Source: Faecalibacterium sp. I4-3-84
GTDB lineage: Bacteria > Bacillota > Clostridia > Oscillospirales > Ruminococcaceae
Length of the DNA: 64,000 nt
Assembly (NCBI RefSeq): GCF_023347255.1
Contig: NZ_CP094466.1
Location: 744,001-808,000, forward strand
Direction of reading: 5' to 3'
A program made the position numbers and the translations under genes. Positions 1 through 8,478 of this stretch are shown here, piece by piece; position 1 is the stretch's first letter, and each line of letters opens with the position of its first letter. Below the pieces are notes generated by a model. It was not told the origin of the DNA and made no database searches. It saw only the letters and a program-made list of their open reading frames with translations.

Positions 1-981
1 CCCCCTGCCGAAGCCGTGCGCCTGCTAGACTGGTTTTTGACCCAGCTGGCCGAACGCAGGCTGCCAGTGTTCGCCATCAGCGGCAACCACGACTCCGCCG
101 ACCGCATTGCTTTCGGCTCTGCCCTGCTGCAAAGCAGCCGGGTGTACGTCAGCCCGGTGTTCTCCGGTGCGCCGGTGCCCATCCCCCTCACCGACGAGTA
201 CGGCACGCTGGACGTGTACCTTCTGCCCTTCCTCAAGCCCGCCATGGTGCGGCATGTCTGGCCGGACGAGCCTGTGGAGAGCTACAACGATGCCCTTGCC
301 TGCGTGCTGCGCCACTGCCCGCCGGACCCGGCCCACCGCAGCGTGCTGGTGGCCCATCAGTTCGTGGCCGGTGCTGCCTGCTGCGAGAGCGAGGAAGTCT
401 CGGTGGGCGGTGTGGACAGCGTGGATGCCAGCCTGTTCGATGCCTTTGACTACGTGGCGCTGGGCCACCTGCACAGCCCCCAGAAGGTGGGCCGCGATGC
501 CGTGCGCTATTGCGGCACCCCGCTGAAATACTCCTTTTCGGAAGCAGACCAGCACAAGAGCGCCACCTTTGTGGAGTTCGGTCTCAAGGGCGAAGTTTCC
601 ATCACCACCGCGCCGCTTACCCCGAAGCACGACCTGCGGGAAGTGCGCGGCAGCTACATGGAGCTGACCGACCGCCGCAATTACGACGGCACTGCGGTGG
701 ACGACTACCTGCACATCACCCTGACCGATGAGCAGGACGTGCCGGACGCACTGGCCCGCCTGCGGGTGATCTACCCCAACCTGATGCGGCTGGACTACGA
801 TAACCTCCGCACCCGGGAAGATCAGGAGATCACCGCACCGGAGTGCGCCGAGAGCATCACCTCGCTGGAGCACTTCTCGGCGTTCTACCAGCTGCAGAAC
901 AATCAGCCGCTGACGGCGGAGCAGGCGGCATTCTGCCAGCAGCTCATTGAGGAGATCTGGAAGGAGGGCGAGGACGCATGA
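1..981 (+). CDS. sbcD: Exonuclease subunit SbcD, 5'-truncated by the window edge
   Basis: Metallophosphoesterase subunit of the SbcCD (Mre11-Rad50-like) nuclease, which opens hairpins and processes DNA ends in the cytoplasm. The frame is open from base 1, so the true start and the first metal-binding motif lie upstream. The visible part begins just before the GNHD motif (GNHDSADR), followed by the VAHQF segment and the GHLH metal-binding motif, then a C-terminal capping region. The stop overlaps the sbcC start by 4 bp (ATGA), the usual coupling of this pair. An in-frame GTG at 16 is probably internal, because family members have about 60-80 residues before GNHD. Confidence 0.93.
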   Translation, partial: PPAEAVRLLDWFLTQLAERRLPVFAISGNHDSADRIAFGSALLQSSRVYVSPVFSGAPVPIPLTDEYGTLDVYLLPFLKPAMVRHVWPDEPVESYNDALACVLRHCPPDPAHRSVLVAHQFVAGAACCESEEVSVGGVDSVDASLFDAFDYVALGHLHSPQKVGRDAVRYCGTPLKYSFSEADQHKSATFVEFGLKGEVSITTAPLTPKHDLREVRGSYMELTDRRNYDGTAVDDYLHITLTDEQDVPDALARLRVIYPNLMRLDYDNLRTREDQEITAPECAESITSLEHFSAFYQLQNNQPLTAEQAAFCQQLIEEIWKEGEDA

Positions 982-3782
982 GACCGCTGAAGCTCACTCT
1001 TTCGGCCTTTGGCCCCTATGCCGCCGAGACCGTGCTGGAACTGGAAAAGCTGGGAAAAGGCGGCCTGTACCTTGTCACCGGCGATACCGGCGCAGGCAAG
1101 ACCACCCTGTTCGATGCCATTACATACGCCCTGTACGATCATTCCAGCGGCGGCGTGCGCGAGGGTGCCATGCTGCGCTGCAAGTATGCCGGCCCTAAAA
1201 CGCCCACCTTTGTGGAGCTGGAATTTGAGGTGAACGGCCAGCGCTATACCGTGCGCCGCAACCCGGAGTACCAGCGCCCCAAAAACCGCGGCGAGGGCAT
1301 GACCACCGAGAAAGCGGATGCCACCCTCACCTATTCCGATGGCCGTCCGCCGGTGACCAAAGCCAAGGATGTGACTGCCGCCGTGCAGGAGATCATCGGG
1401 CTGGACTACAGCCAGTTCTGCCAGATCGCCATGATCGCGCAGGGTCAGTTCACAAAGCTGCTCAACGCTTCCACCGAGGAGCGCAGCCGCATTTTCCGCA
1501 AGCTGTTCCGCACCCAGCGCTATGCCCGGCTGCAGGAGCGCCTGCAGGCCGAAAGCGCCGCCCTCAGCCAGCAGCGCACCACCCAGAATGCAAAGCTTGA
1601 CAGTCTGCTCTCCGGCATCCGGTTTTCTCCCGACGACCCGGATGCCGATGCCCTTGCCGCACTGAACGCCCAGACCGAGCCGGAGACGGCCCTTGCCCTG
1701 CTGGAAGGTCTGCTGGCCCGCCAGCAGGCCGCGCAGGAGACCGTTGCTGCTGCCCTCAAGGACACCGAAGCCAAGCTGGACGAAGTACAACGTCAGTTGG
1801 GTGCTGCCCAGCAGGCCCGACAGCTGGCCGCACAGCTGGCCGCAAAGCAGGCAGAGCTTACCGCTGCCCTGCCTGTGCTGGAAGCTGCCCGTGCCGAGAG
1901 CGCCCGCCACGCAAGCGATGCCGCTCAGCTGGATGTTCTTGCCGGACAGGTGACGCAGGCACAGACGGCCCTTGCCGCCTATGACGAGCTGGATACCCTG
2001 TGCCATCAGCAGCAGGCCGCGCGGGATGCTGCCCAGCTGGCCGCTGCCAAGGCCAAAGCGAAACGCACCCAGCTGGCCGCACTGGACACAGCGCTGGCCG
2101 CTGCTGAAAAGGAGCTGACCGCGCTGGAAGATGCTCCCACCCGGCTGCTGGCCTTGCAGAACCGGGAAAAGGAGCTGGCCCAGCGCCGCACCGCCCTTAC
2201 TACCCTGAACCAGCGGCTTGCCGCCTGCCAGCAGCAGGCACAAAAGGCCCACCGTGCGCAGGATGCCTACCGCACTGCCGCCGAAGCCAAGGAGCAGGCC
2301 CATGCCCGGCGGGATGCGCTGGACAAAGCCTTTCTGGACGCACAGGCCGGACTGCTGGCGCAGGCGCTGGCCGAGGGTGCGCCCTGCCCCGTGTGCGGCA
2401 GCGTCCACCATCCGGCAAAGGCCCAACTGCCCCACACAGCCCCCACGCAGGCGCAGGTGGATGCCGCCAAGCAGGAAGCCGAAAAGGCCGATGCACTGGC
2501 CCAGACTGCCAGCACTGCCGCACAGAGCGCCCTTGCCGCAGCCGACGAAGCCCGCCGCTCCCTGCGCCGGGATGCTGAGAGCCTATTGCCCGAGCGCTTC
2601 ACCTCCCCGGATGGGACGGTACAGCTGACCTTCAAGGGGATGAACGCTGTCCTGACGGAAGAAGCCTGTGCCCTGCACGCAGCACAGGCCGAGTGTGTCG
2701 CCGCGCTTCGGCAGGCCGAAGCAGACTGCGCCCGCCGCACCGCATTGGAGGCTGACCGTCAGGCAAAAAGCCGCCAGCGCCCGGCACTGGAACAGGCCGC
2801 CGCTGAAGCTGACAGCACCGCCGCCGCGCAGAATGCCAGCGCCGATGCACTGGAACAGCAGGCCGCTGCCGCTCGTGCAGCCCTGCCCTATCCGCAGCGA
2901 GCCGAGGCACAGGCCGCGCTGGATGCATTGGAAGCCAGCCGCACCGCCCTGCGCACCGGCATGGAGCAGGCTCAGCATTCCCTCAAACAGGCAGAGCAGA
3001 CCTATGCCGCTGCCAAAGCCGCTGTGGATGCCCTGCAGACCCAGCAAGCCACTGCCGAAACCGTCGGGCCTGCCCAGCCGCTGGAATTTTTACAGGCAGA
3101 ACAGGCCCGCCTTGCCGCCGCCCGCACTGCCCTGCGGGAGCAGGCCCAGCAGCTGGCCGCACAGCGGCTGCCCAACCGTGCAGCCGCTGAAAAATACCGC
3201 ACCGCTGCCGAAGCGCGCACTCAGCTTGAACAGCGCTGGCAGTGGGTGAGTGCCCTTGCCGCCACGGCGGGCGGCACCTTGACCAGTAAACAGAAGATCA
3301 AATTGGAAGCCTACATCCAGATGAACTATCTGGACCGCATCCTGCGCCACGCCAACACCCGCCTGATGCAGATGACCGCCGGGCAGTACGAGCTGGAGCG
3401 CATTGGTGCCGAGAACCAGCGCAGCCAGTCCGGCTTGGACCTTGGCATCATCGACCACTACAACGGCACCCGCCGCAGCGTCAAAACTCTTTCCGGCGGC
3501 GAAAGCTTCAAGGCATCGCTGGCGCTGGCACTGGGCCTTTCGGACGAAGTACAGAGCGCGGCAGGCGGCATCCGTCTGGACACGCTCTTCCTCGACGAGG
3601 GCTTCGGCAGTCTGGATGACGAATCGCTGGAACAGGCCATGCGCGTACTTGCAGGGCTGACCGAGGGCGACCGGCTGGTGGGCATCATCTCCCACGTAGG
3701 TGCCCTGAAAGACCGCATCGACCGACAGGTGGTGGTGCGCAAAGCCCGCACCGGCGGCTCTACCGTAGAATTGATCGTGTAA
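978..3782 (+). CDS. sbcC: Exonuclease subunit SbcC (SMC-like ATPase)
   Basis: ATPase partner of SbcD; two head domains are joined by a long antiparallel coiled coil. The Walker A motif is at residues 35-42 (GDTGAGKT). Alanine/glutamine-rich coiled coil fills about residues 180-750, with the zinc hook CPVC near residue 470 at its apex. The ABC signature LSGGESF is near 837, and the Walker B/D-loop (LFLDEGFGSLDD) near 867. At 934 residues it is slightly shorter than the 1,000-1,050 of E. coli SbcC. The ATG overlaps the sbcD stop, so the pair is translationally coupled. No terminator follows the stop; a structured RNA element begins within a few bases. Confidence 0.95.
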   Translation: MRPLKLTLSAFGPYAAETVLELEKLGKGGLYLVTGDTGAGKTTLFDAITYALYDHSSGGVREGAMLRCKYAGPKTPTFVELEFEVNGQRYTVRRNPEYQRPKNRGEGMTTEKADATLTYSDGRPPVTKAKDVTAAVQEIIGLDYSQFCQIAMIAQGQFTKLLNASTEERSRIFRKLFRTQRYARLQERLQAESAALSQQRTTQNAKLDSLLSGIRFSPDDPDADALAALNAQTEPETALALLEGLLARQQAAQETVAAALKDTEAKLDEVQRQLGAAQQARQLAAQLAAKQAELTAALPVLEAARAESARHASDAAQLDVLAGQVTQAQTALAAYDELDTLCHQQQAARDAAQLAAAKAKAKRTQLAALDTALAAAEKELTALEDAPTRLLALQNREKELAQRRTALTTLNQRLAACQQQAQKAHRAQDAYRTAAEAKEQAHARRDALDKAFLDAQAGLLAQALAEGAPCPVCGSVHHPAKAQLPHTAPTQAQVDAAKQEAEKADALAQTASTAAQSALAAADEARRSLRRDAESLLPERFTSPDGTVQLTFKGMNAVLTEEACALHAAQAECVAALRQAEADCARRTALEADRQAKSRQRPALEQAAAEADSTAAAQNASADALEQQAAAARAALPYPQRAEAQAALDALEASRTALRTGMEQAQHSLKQAEQTYAAAKAAVDALQTQQATAETVGPAQPLEFLQAEQARLAAARTALREQAQQLAAQRLPNRAAAEKYRTAAEARTQLEQRWQWVSALAATAGGTLTSKQKIKLEAYIQMNYLDRILRHANTRLMQMTAGQYELERIGAENQRSQSGLDLGIIDHYNGTRRSVKTLSGGESFKASLALALGLSDEVQSAAGGIRLDTLFLDEGFGSLDDESLEQAMRVLAGLTEGDRLVGIISHVGALKDRIDRQVVVRKARTGGSTVELIV

Positions 3783-3783
3783 T

Positions 3784-3965
3784 GGCTGCTAACCTGGGCG
3801 GCGGGCCGGGAGTTTCTCTGAGGACCGTCCGCTGGGGTGGGACCCTGTTGCCCGCAGGGCAATAGGGCGGGCGATGGAATGGCCCGATTCGTGTCCGAAG
3901 AGAAAGCTACCGGTTCACCGCCCTGACAGCAGGACAGAGTGTCCGGTGCCAAGGCCCCTTTATAA
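3784..3965 (+). ncRNA. Candidate structured non-coding RNA, family not established
   Basis: This 180-nt stretch has no convincing ORF but several nested pairings. GGGCGG at 3796-3801 pairs with CCGCCC at 3918-3923, with CCGG/CCGG stacked inside. TTTCTCT (about 3813) pairs with AGAGAAA (about 3899), continued by GGAC/GTCC. A central hairpin combines CCCTG, TTGCCC, GGGCAA and TAGGG. A GGACA/TGTCC hairpin lies near the 3' end. It could be an independent RNA or the 5' leader of the 142-residue gene at 4010. The raiA motif is the first family I would compare, from memory only. I could not fit it to RNase P, tmRNA or 6S RNA. Confidence 0.5.
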
Positions 3966-4009
3966 GTTGCGTCCTTTCGGGGCATCCTATGGGCGGAGGT
4001 GATTTTCCA

Positions 4010-4438
4010 ATGAGCTTGACGCCCTTTATCCGCCACGAGCTGGAACACCAGCCCGGCACTGCCGCCGCACCGGAAAACAGCTGCACCCGCTGCAGCCCGC
4101 CGCTAGGCAGGGAGCCGGATATCCTGTTGCCCGGCGACCCCGTTGCCCCCGGCACACAGGTGCCGCCGCACATTGAAACGCCGGGCCAGACCCCGCACCC
4201 GGACACAAACAGCGCCCCGCAGGGTGTGCCCATGACCAACGGTACCCCGGCCGCCTGTTACCAGAAGAACGCCCGGGAATTTCTGGCCGGGGATGTGCAG
4301 ACCAGCGTGATGGCACACTATGCCCCCGGGCTGTTCAGCACAGACCAGCACACCCATTCCCGCCATCCGGCCCCGGACGAGGATGCTTCTCAGGTGCTGA
4401 GCCTTGTGGACTGGCGTGAGGATGCACCCTACGGCTAA
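4010..4438 (+). CDS. Hypothetical protein, Pro/His-rich
   Basis: 142 residues with no domain I recognise. The ATG at 4010 is chosen because GGAGGTGA sits 7 nt upstream; an in-frame ATG at 3989 lies before that ribosome binding site. The sequence is hydrophilic, with no signal peptide or membrane helix. The N-terminal part is proline-rich with a CTRC pair; the C-terminal third has a more ordinary composition. It follows the structured RNA directly, so the RNA may be its leader. Codon composition matches the core genome. An AT-rich stretch and a new promoter follow, so it appears to end its transcription unit. Confidence 0.6.
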   Translation: MSLTPFIRHELEHQPGTAAAPENSCTRCSPPLGREPDILLPGDPVAPGTQVPPHIETPGQTPHPDTNSAPQGVPMTNGTPAACYQKNAREFLAGDVQTSVMAHYAPGLFSTDQHTHSRHPAPDEDASQVLSLVDWREDAPYG

Positions 4439-4471
4439 CAAAAATTTTTCAAATTATTTTTGCTCTACCTG

Positions 4472-4500
4472 TTGAAATCTGCGTCCGCTTCCCTTATTAT
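4472..4500 (+). promoter_or_regulatory. SigA-type promoter for the ydbC-HD gene pair
   Basis: TTGAAA (4472-4477) and TATTAT (4495-4500) are separated by 17 bp in an AT-rich gap, 34 bp before the start codon of the PC4/YdbC gene. Confidence 0.6.
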
Positions 4501-4534
4501 GGTAGCAAACAAAGATAAAGGCAGGTTTTGCATC

Positions 4535-4756
4535 ATGGCAGAGATCAAATATGAAGTTGTTCAGCGCATTGCAGTGCTCTCGGAGCGCCCCCGTGGCTGG
4601 GAGCGTCAGCTGAACCTCATCAGCTGGAACGACGGCGAACCCAAGTACGACATCCGCGACTGGTCCCCGGACGGCACCCGCATGGGCAAGGGCATTTCCC
4701 TGAGCCACGACGAAATGGCCATCCTCAAGGGCCTTTTGGACGATCTGGAGCTGTAA
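4535..4756 (+). CDS. YdbC/PC4-family ssDNA-binding protein
   Basis: A 73-residue protein matching the bacterial YdbC/PC4 family: the N-terminal strand, the LNLISWN core and the DIRDWSPD segment followed by GKGI are characteristic. PC4-like proteins bind single-stranded DNA as dimers; the precise bacterial role is poorly known. The ATG at 4535 is chosen over an upstream in-frame ATG at 4460 because the promoter lies between them and homologs begin at MAEIKYE. A weak Shine-Dalgarno (AGGCAGG) precedes it. The HD-domain gene follows after 2 nt, so the two form an operon. Confidence 0.8.
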   Translation: MAEIKYEVVQRIAVLSERPRGWERQLNLISWNDGEPKYDIRDWSPDGTRMGKGISLSHDEMAILKGLLDDLEL

Positions 4757-4758
4757 GC

Positions 4759-5340
4759 ATGGGCGGCCGCGAAGAGTTTTTGCAGATCTGGCAGCAGCAC
4801 ATCACCCGCCCCGGCAGCGAAAAGCTGCTGGACTGGCTGGACCATAAGACCGATTTCTTTACGGCACCGGCCTCCACCCGGTTCCACGGTGCGTGTGAGG
4901 GCGGGCTTTGTATGCACAGCCTGAACGTCTACCATGCGCTGCACGACACCTTTTTTGCCGAGGGCGACAGCGAGGAGACCTTTGCCATCTGTGCACTGCT
5001 GCACGATCTGTGCAAGGCCAACTACTACAAGCCCGGCACCCGCAACGTGAAAAACGAAGCCACCGGCCAGTGGGAAAAGGTGCCCAGCTACAGCGTGGAG
5101 GATCTGTTCCCCTACGGCCACGGCGAAAAGAGCGTGTTCCTCATCGAGCGGTTCATGAAGCTGCACATCGAGGAGGCCGTTGCCATCCGCTGGCACATGG
5201 GCGGCTTTGACGATGCGGCCCGGGGCGGTTGCTTTGCCATCTCGGAAGCCTACGACAAGTATCCCCTTGCCGTCAAGCTGCACATCGCTGATCTGGAAGC
5301 CACCTATCTAATGGAGCACCGCACCAGCGCTGTGCGCTGA
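4759..5340 (+). CDS. HD-domain phosphohydrolase
   Basis: 193 residues. The family metal-binding pattern is visible as an early His (MHSLNVYHAL), the HD doublet (LLHDLCKA) and downstream His/Asp residues (IRWHMGG, then HIADLEA). HD hydrolases of this size act on nucleotides or phosphate esters; the substrate cannot be told from sequence. It starts 2 nt after the YdbC stop, with its Shine-Dalgarno (GGAGCTG) inside that gene. A strong bidirectional terminator follows. No membrane segment is seen. Confidence 0.8.
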   Translation: MGGREEFLQIWQQHITRPGSEKLLDWLDHKTDFFTAPASTRFHGACEGGLCMHSLNVYHALHDTFFAEGDSEETFAICALLHDLCKANYYKPGTRNVKNEATGQWEKVPSYSVEDLFPYGHGEKSVFLIERFMKLHIEEAVAIRWHMGGFDDAARGGCFAISEAYDKYPLAVKLHIADLEATYLMEHRTSAVR

Positions 5341-5354
5341 AAAAACAAAAAATA

Positions 5355-5408
5355 CCCGGACAGGCACAGCAGTGCGATACTGCAGCCTGTCCGGGCTTTG
5401 TTTTGTTT
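5355..5408. terminator. Bidirectional intrinsic terminator
   Basis: CCCGGACAGGC pairs with GCCTGTCCGGG (5355-5395), with a T-rich run on the plus side and an A-run on the left. It serves both converging genes, the HD hydrolase and the c-di-GMP protein. Confidence 0.85.
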
Positions 5409-7755
5409 AATTTTTGCGCTCGGCCTTATTCTGGTACATTTTTGCGTCCGCCTGACGGATGGCCTCGGTGAGCGGATGTACACCGCACACACCGCCAACA
5501 CTGGCCGAAAGCTCCAGCTCCGGGTAGCCTTCCACTCTGGCACTGGCCGCAGCCTCCCGCACGCGCTGTATCACATGTTCCCCGGGCCGGATGTGCGGCA
5601 CCAGCAGCAGGAATTCATCGCCGCCATAGCGCACCAGCACATCGGTCTGGCGCAGGTTGCTCAGGATGGACTGTGCCACGCTCTGCAGGGCCTTATCGCC
5701 CACCAGATGGCCGAACCGGTCATTGACCTCCTTGAAGTGATCCACGTCGATCATCACTACGCCTTCCACCTGTTCGCTCTCCGCAAGGAAGCACTCGAAG
5801 TACTGGCGGGAGTATGCCCCGGTCAGCGAATCCACAAAGGCGCTGCGGTCAAAGTTGGAGCCGCGGTCCAGCAGCATCCGGCGGCCGCCCATATCCAGCC
5901 AGCGTCCGTCCGAAAGCTTGGACACCATTTCCAGCACGCAGCCGCGTCCGCCCACTTCCACATACTTTGCCATGACAAAATAAGCCTGATCGTCCTTGAA
6001 CTCGATCTTGTTCAGGGATTCCTTGCGGGCAAGGGCCTTACTGGAAATGCAGTTTTCGCACCGGCCCGATTTGTTCCACACCATGTGGCAGGTGCCGGGC
6101 ATCTCGGTCAGCCGGCCATCCTTGCCCAGGCTCAGCACCTTGGTGCTTTCCGGGTCCACCAGACGCACGATGTCAAAAATGCCCTTCAGGCGTTCCAGCA
6201 GTGCTTCCGGCTGGTCGCTGTTCACATCGCCCAGCATCAGCTCCTGCAGGCGGGCATGGTCATCTGTGATCTGGCCCACCACGCTTACGCAGTGGCGCAC
6301 ACCGGCGCGGCTCCACATGGTGTGCATCACCAGCCGGTGCAGCCGGTATTCCTGATCCACCGCGATCAGCACCGAGAATGCGGCATCCGGCTCTTCCGGC
6401 GTTGCGTCTGCAATGGCATCCAGCAGCTTGCGGCGGTCCTTGCCGGAGAGAAATGTCAGGCCCATGCCCTTATCAAAGTCCAGCTTCTGGGTTCGGTTGA
6501 CCGGGTCCTCGTAGCGGTTCACCACGGTCACGCTGCCGCTGAGTATATCGTAATCGAACTGAATACCGCCGCGCTGCTCGGCATAAAAAGCGGTGCGCTC
6601 CCGTTCCAGATCCAGCAGGCGCTGGGCACGATCCTCACGGGGCAGAGCTTCGCGGTGCAGGATCTCCTCCGAAAGGCGGCGGGTCTCGTGGCGGAAACCG
6701 CGGTCATACTCCGAGCGCTGCAGCTCTGTGCGCAGCAACTCCGAGGATTCTTTCAGGCATTCCATCAGCAGCGGATTGAAGCTGCCGCACTCGCCGTGCA
6801 GAATCATGTCAACGGCCTTTTCGTGGCTGTAGGCCTGCTTATAGCAGCGCTCGCTGGTCAGTGCGTCGTACACATCGGCCAGTGCCACCACCTGTGCTGC
6901 AATGGGGATCTCGTCGCCCTTGAGCCTGTCCGGGTAGCCGCCGCCGTCCCACCGCTCGTGATGCCAGCGACAGATAGCGTGTGCCACCTTTACCAGCGGT
7001 TCGTCCTGCCCGATGGCAAGCCCCTTCAGGATCCTGGCACCCTCGGTGGTGTGGGTCTTGATGGTGGCGTACTCTTCCTCGGTCAGGCGGCCGGGCTTGT
7101 TCAGGATCTCTTCCGGGATCATGATTTTGCCGATATCGTGCAGCGCCGATGCTGTGCTGATCAGCGAGATATCACTCTCATCCAGCTGGTAACGGTCAGT
7201 CTTCTGCACCAGCTGATGCAGGAGCAGGTCGGTCAGGGTGCGGATGTGCAGCACATGCTGGCCGCTCTCGCTGTTGCGGAACTCCACCACATGGCTCAGA
7301 ATGCTGATCATCAGCACACCGTTGTGCTCTTTTTCGTATACCTGATCGGTCACAAGGCGGGTAAGGCGCTTCTGCTTTGCGTAAAGCATGAGCGCATTCT
7401 TCACCCGGCGCAGCACCATGACCCGCTCGAACGGGCGGCGGATGTAATCGGCCACGCCCATATCATAGGCGCGCTCGACGCTTCGGGTGTCCTCTGCCGC
7501 GCTGATCACAATGACCGGGATTTCCTCCTGCCATGCATAGCACTGCATCACCCGCAGCACATCAAAGCCGTCCATTTCCGGCATGATCAGGTCCAGTAGC
7601 ACCAGCGCGATATCGGTGCGTCTGCGCAGAATTTCGATCGCGCGCAGGCCGTTCTCGGCTTCCAGATATTCGTAGCCCTCACCCAGAATCTCCTTGAGCA
7701 TAGCGCGGTTGATCTCCGAGTCATCCACGATCAGTATTTTCTGTTTTGGTTCCAT
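5407..7755 (-). CDS. Response regulator with HD-GYP and GGDEF domains (c-di-GMP turnover)
   Basis: 782 residues. An N-terminal receiver domain has phospho-acceptor Asp near 55 (LLDLIMPEMDG). An HD-GYP phosphodiesterase domain follows, with HDIGK near 205 and HHERWDGGGYP near 270. Next come one or two PAS-like regions; the second has a CHMVWNKSGRCENC cysteine cluster. The C-terminal GGDEF domain has an intact GGDEF and an RQTD inhibitory I-site five residues before it. Both c-di-GMP synthesis and breakdown could thus reside in one phosphorylation-controlled protein. The ATG at 7755 is chosen because AGGAG lies 8 nt upstream. No partner histidine kinase is adjacent. Confidence 0.92.
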   Translation of the reverse strand: MEPKQKILIVDDSEINRAMLKEILGEGYEYLEAENGLRAIEILRRRTDIALVLLDLIMPEMDGFDVLRVMQCYAWQEEIPVIVISAAEDTRSVERAYDMGVADYIRRPFERVMVLRRVKNALMLYAKQKRLTRLVTDQVYEKEHNGVLMISILSHVVEFRNSESGQHVLHIRTLTDLLLHQLVQKTDRYQLDESDISLISTASALHDIGKIMIPEEILNKPGRLTEEEYATIKTHTTEGARILKGLAIGQDEPLVKVAHAICRWHHERWDGGGYPDRLKGDEIPIAAQVVALADVYDALTSERCYKQAYSHEKAVDMILHGECGSFNPLLMECLKESSELLRTELQRSEYDRGFRHETRRLSEEILHREALPREDRAQRLLDLERERTAFYAEQRGGIQFDYDILSGSVTVVNRYEDPVNRTQKLDFDKGMGLTFLSGKDRRKLLDAIADATPEEPDAAFSVLIAVDQEYRLHRLVMHTMWSRAGVRHCVSVVGQITDDHARLQELMLGDVNSDQPEALLERLKGIFDIVRLVDPESTKVLSLGKDGRLTEMPGTCHMVWNKSGRCENCISSKALARKESLNKIEFKDDQAYFVMAKYVEVGGRGCVLEMVSKLSDGRWLDMGGRRMLLDRGSNFDRSAFVDSLTGAYSRQYFECFLAESEQVEGVVMIDVDHFKEVNDRFGHLVGDKALQSVAQSILSNLRQTDVLVRYGGDEFLLLVPHIRPGEHVIQRVREAAASARVEGYPELELSASVGGVCGVHPLTEAIRQADAKMYQNKAERKN

Positions 7756-7816
7756 CTCAACCGCTCCTCGCTCCTGTACTTCCGGCCGCAGGGTCTTCCG
7801 TTTCCTACCGGACCAC

Positions 7817-7858
7817 AAAAAAGCTGCTGCAACAGCTTTGCGCTTTGCAGCAGCTTTT
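7817..7858 (-). terminator. Intrinsic terminator of the ftsZ unit
   Basis: A-run plus GCTGCTGCAA (7817-7832) pairs with TTGCAGCAGC and a T-run (7845-7858). Read on the minus strand, it follows the coiled-coil gene downstream of ftsZ. Confidence 0.8.
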
Positions 7859-7903
7859 CATTTCACTCATATCTGCTTTTTTTGCAGATCATCCAGCTTT
7901 CTG

Positions 7904-8425
7904 TCATGCGCCCATCATATCGTCGAACCAGTTCATCAGCTCCACCGAGAGGTGCTCCAATCTGGTCTGGGGCTTCCAGTCCGGCTGAGCAGGCTGCGGA
8001 GTCTCCGGCCCGGGCTGTGGAGGCTGTTCGGCCTCCGGCTCCGGCCGCGGACTCTGCGCTGCCGATGGTTCCGGCTGTGGGGACGTATGTGCCGCAACCG
8101 GCACAGGCCGCACAGCTTCGGCATGGCGGGCCAGCTCCTGACGCAGCTGCTCTGCATGAGCGCCCGCGCACTCAGCCTCCTGCCGCGCCTGCTCACAGGC
8201 CGCTTCCAGCTGGGCATTTTCCTGCCGCAGCGCGGCCATCTGCCGTTCACAGGCAAACAGACGGGTCTGATAGCGCAAAATTTCCGCACTGGCCGCTGCC
8301 AGCTTTCGGTTCATCTGCTCCAGCTGGGCACACACCGCCTTGGGCGGCTCTGCCGGAGCCTTTGCCGCGGCAGACTGGGCACAGCGCTGCCGCGAACCAT
8401 TGTTCTGCTGCCTGCCCTGCGCCAT
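7904..8425 (-). CDS. Coiled-coil protein downstream of ftsZ
   Basis: 173 residues, function unknown. An N-terminal Gln/Ala-rich stretch leads into a heptad-like coiled coil (about residues 35-110) with two or three cysteines. A Pro/Glu/Gln-rich linker follows, then a short conserved-looking tail ending LMNWFDDMMGA. The layout (coiled coil, disordered linker, terminal short motif) resembles proteins tethered to a divisome partner, but no family is recognised. The ATG at 8425 has GGAGGG 5 nt upstream, better placed than the ATG at 8443. It starts 53 bp after the ftsZ stop and shares its terminator, so it is probably cotranscribed with ftsZ. Confidence 0.7.
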   Translation of the reverse strand: MAQGRQQNNGSRQRCAQSAAAKAPAEPPKAVCAQLEQMNRKLAAASAEILRYQTRLFACERQMAALRQENAQLEAACEQARQEAECAGAHAEQLRQELARHAEAVRPVPVAAHTSPQPEPSAAQSPRPEPEAEQPPQPGPETPQPAQPDWKPQTRLEHLSVELMNWFDDMMGA

Positions 8426-8478
8426 GGTGTCCCTCCGATCCATCCGATACGCCTGATCTGCTTATGACGGCCAGCTTT

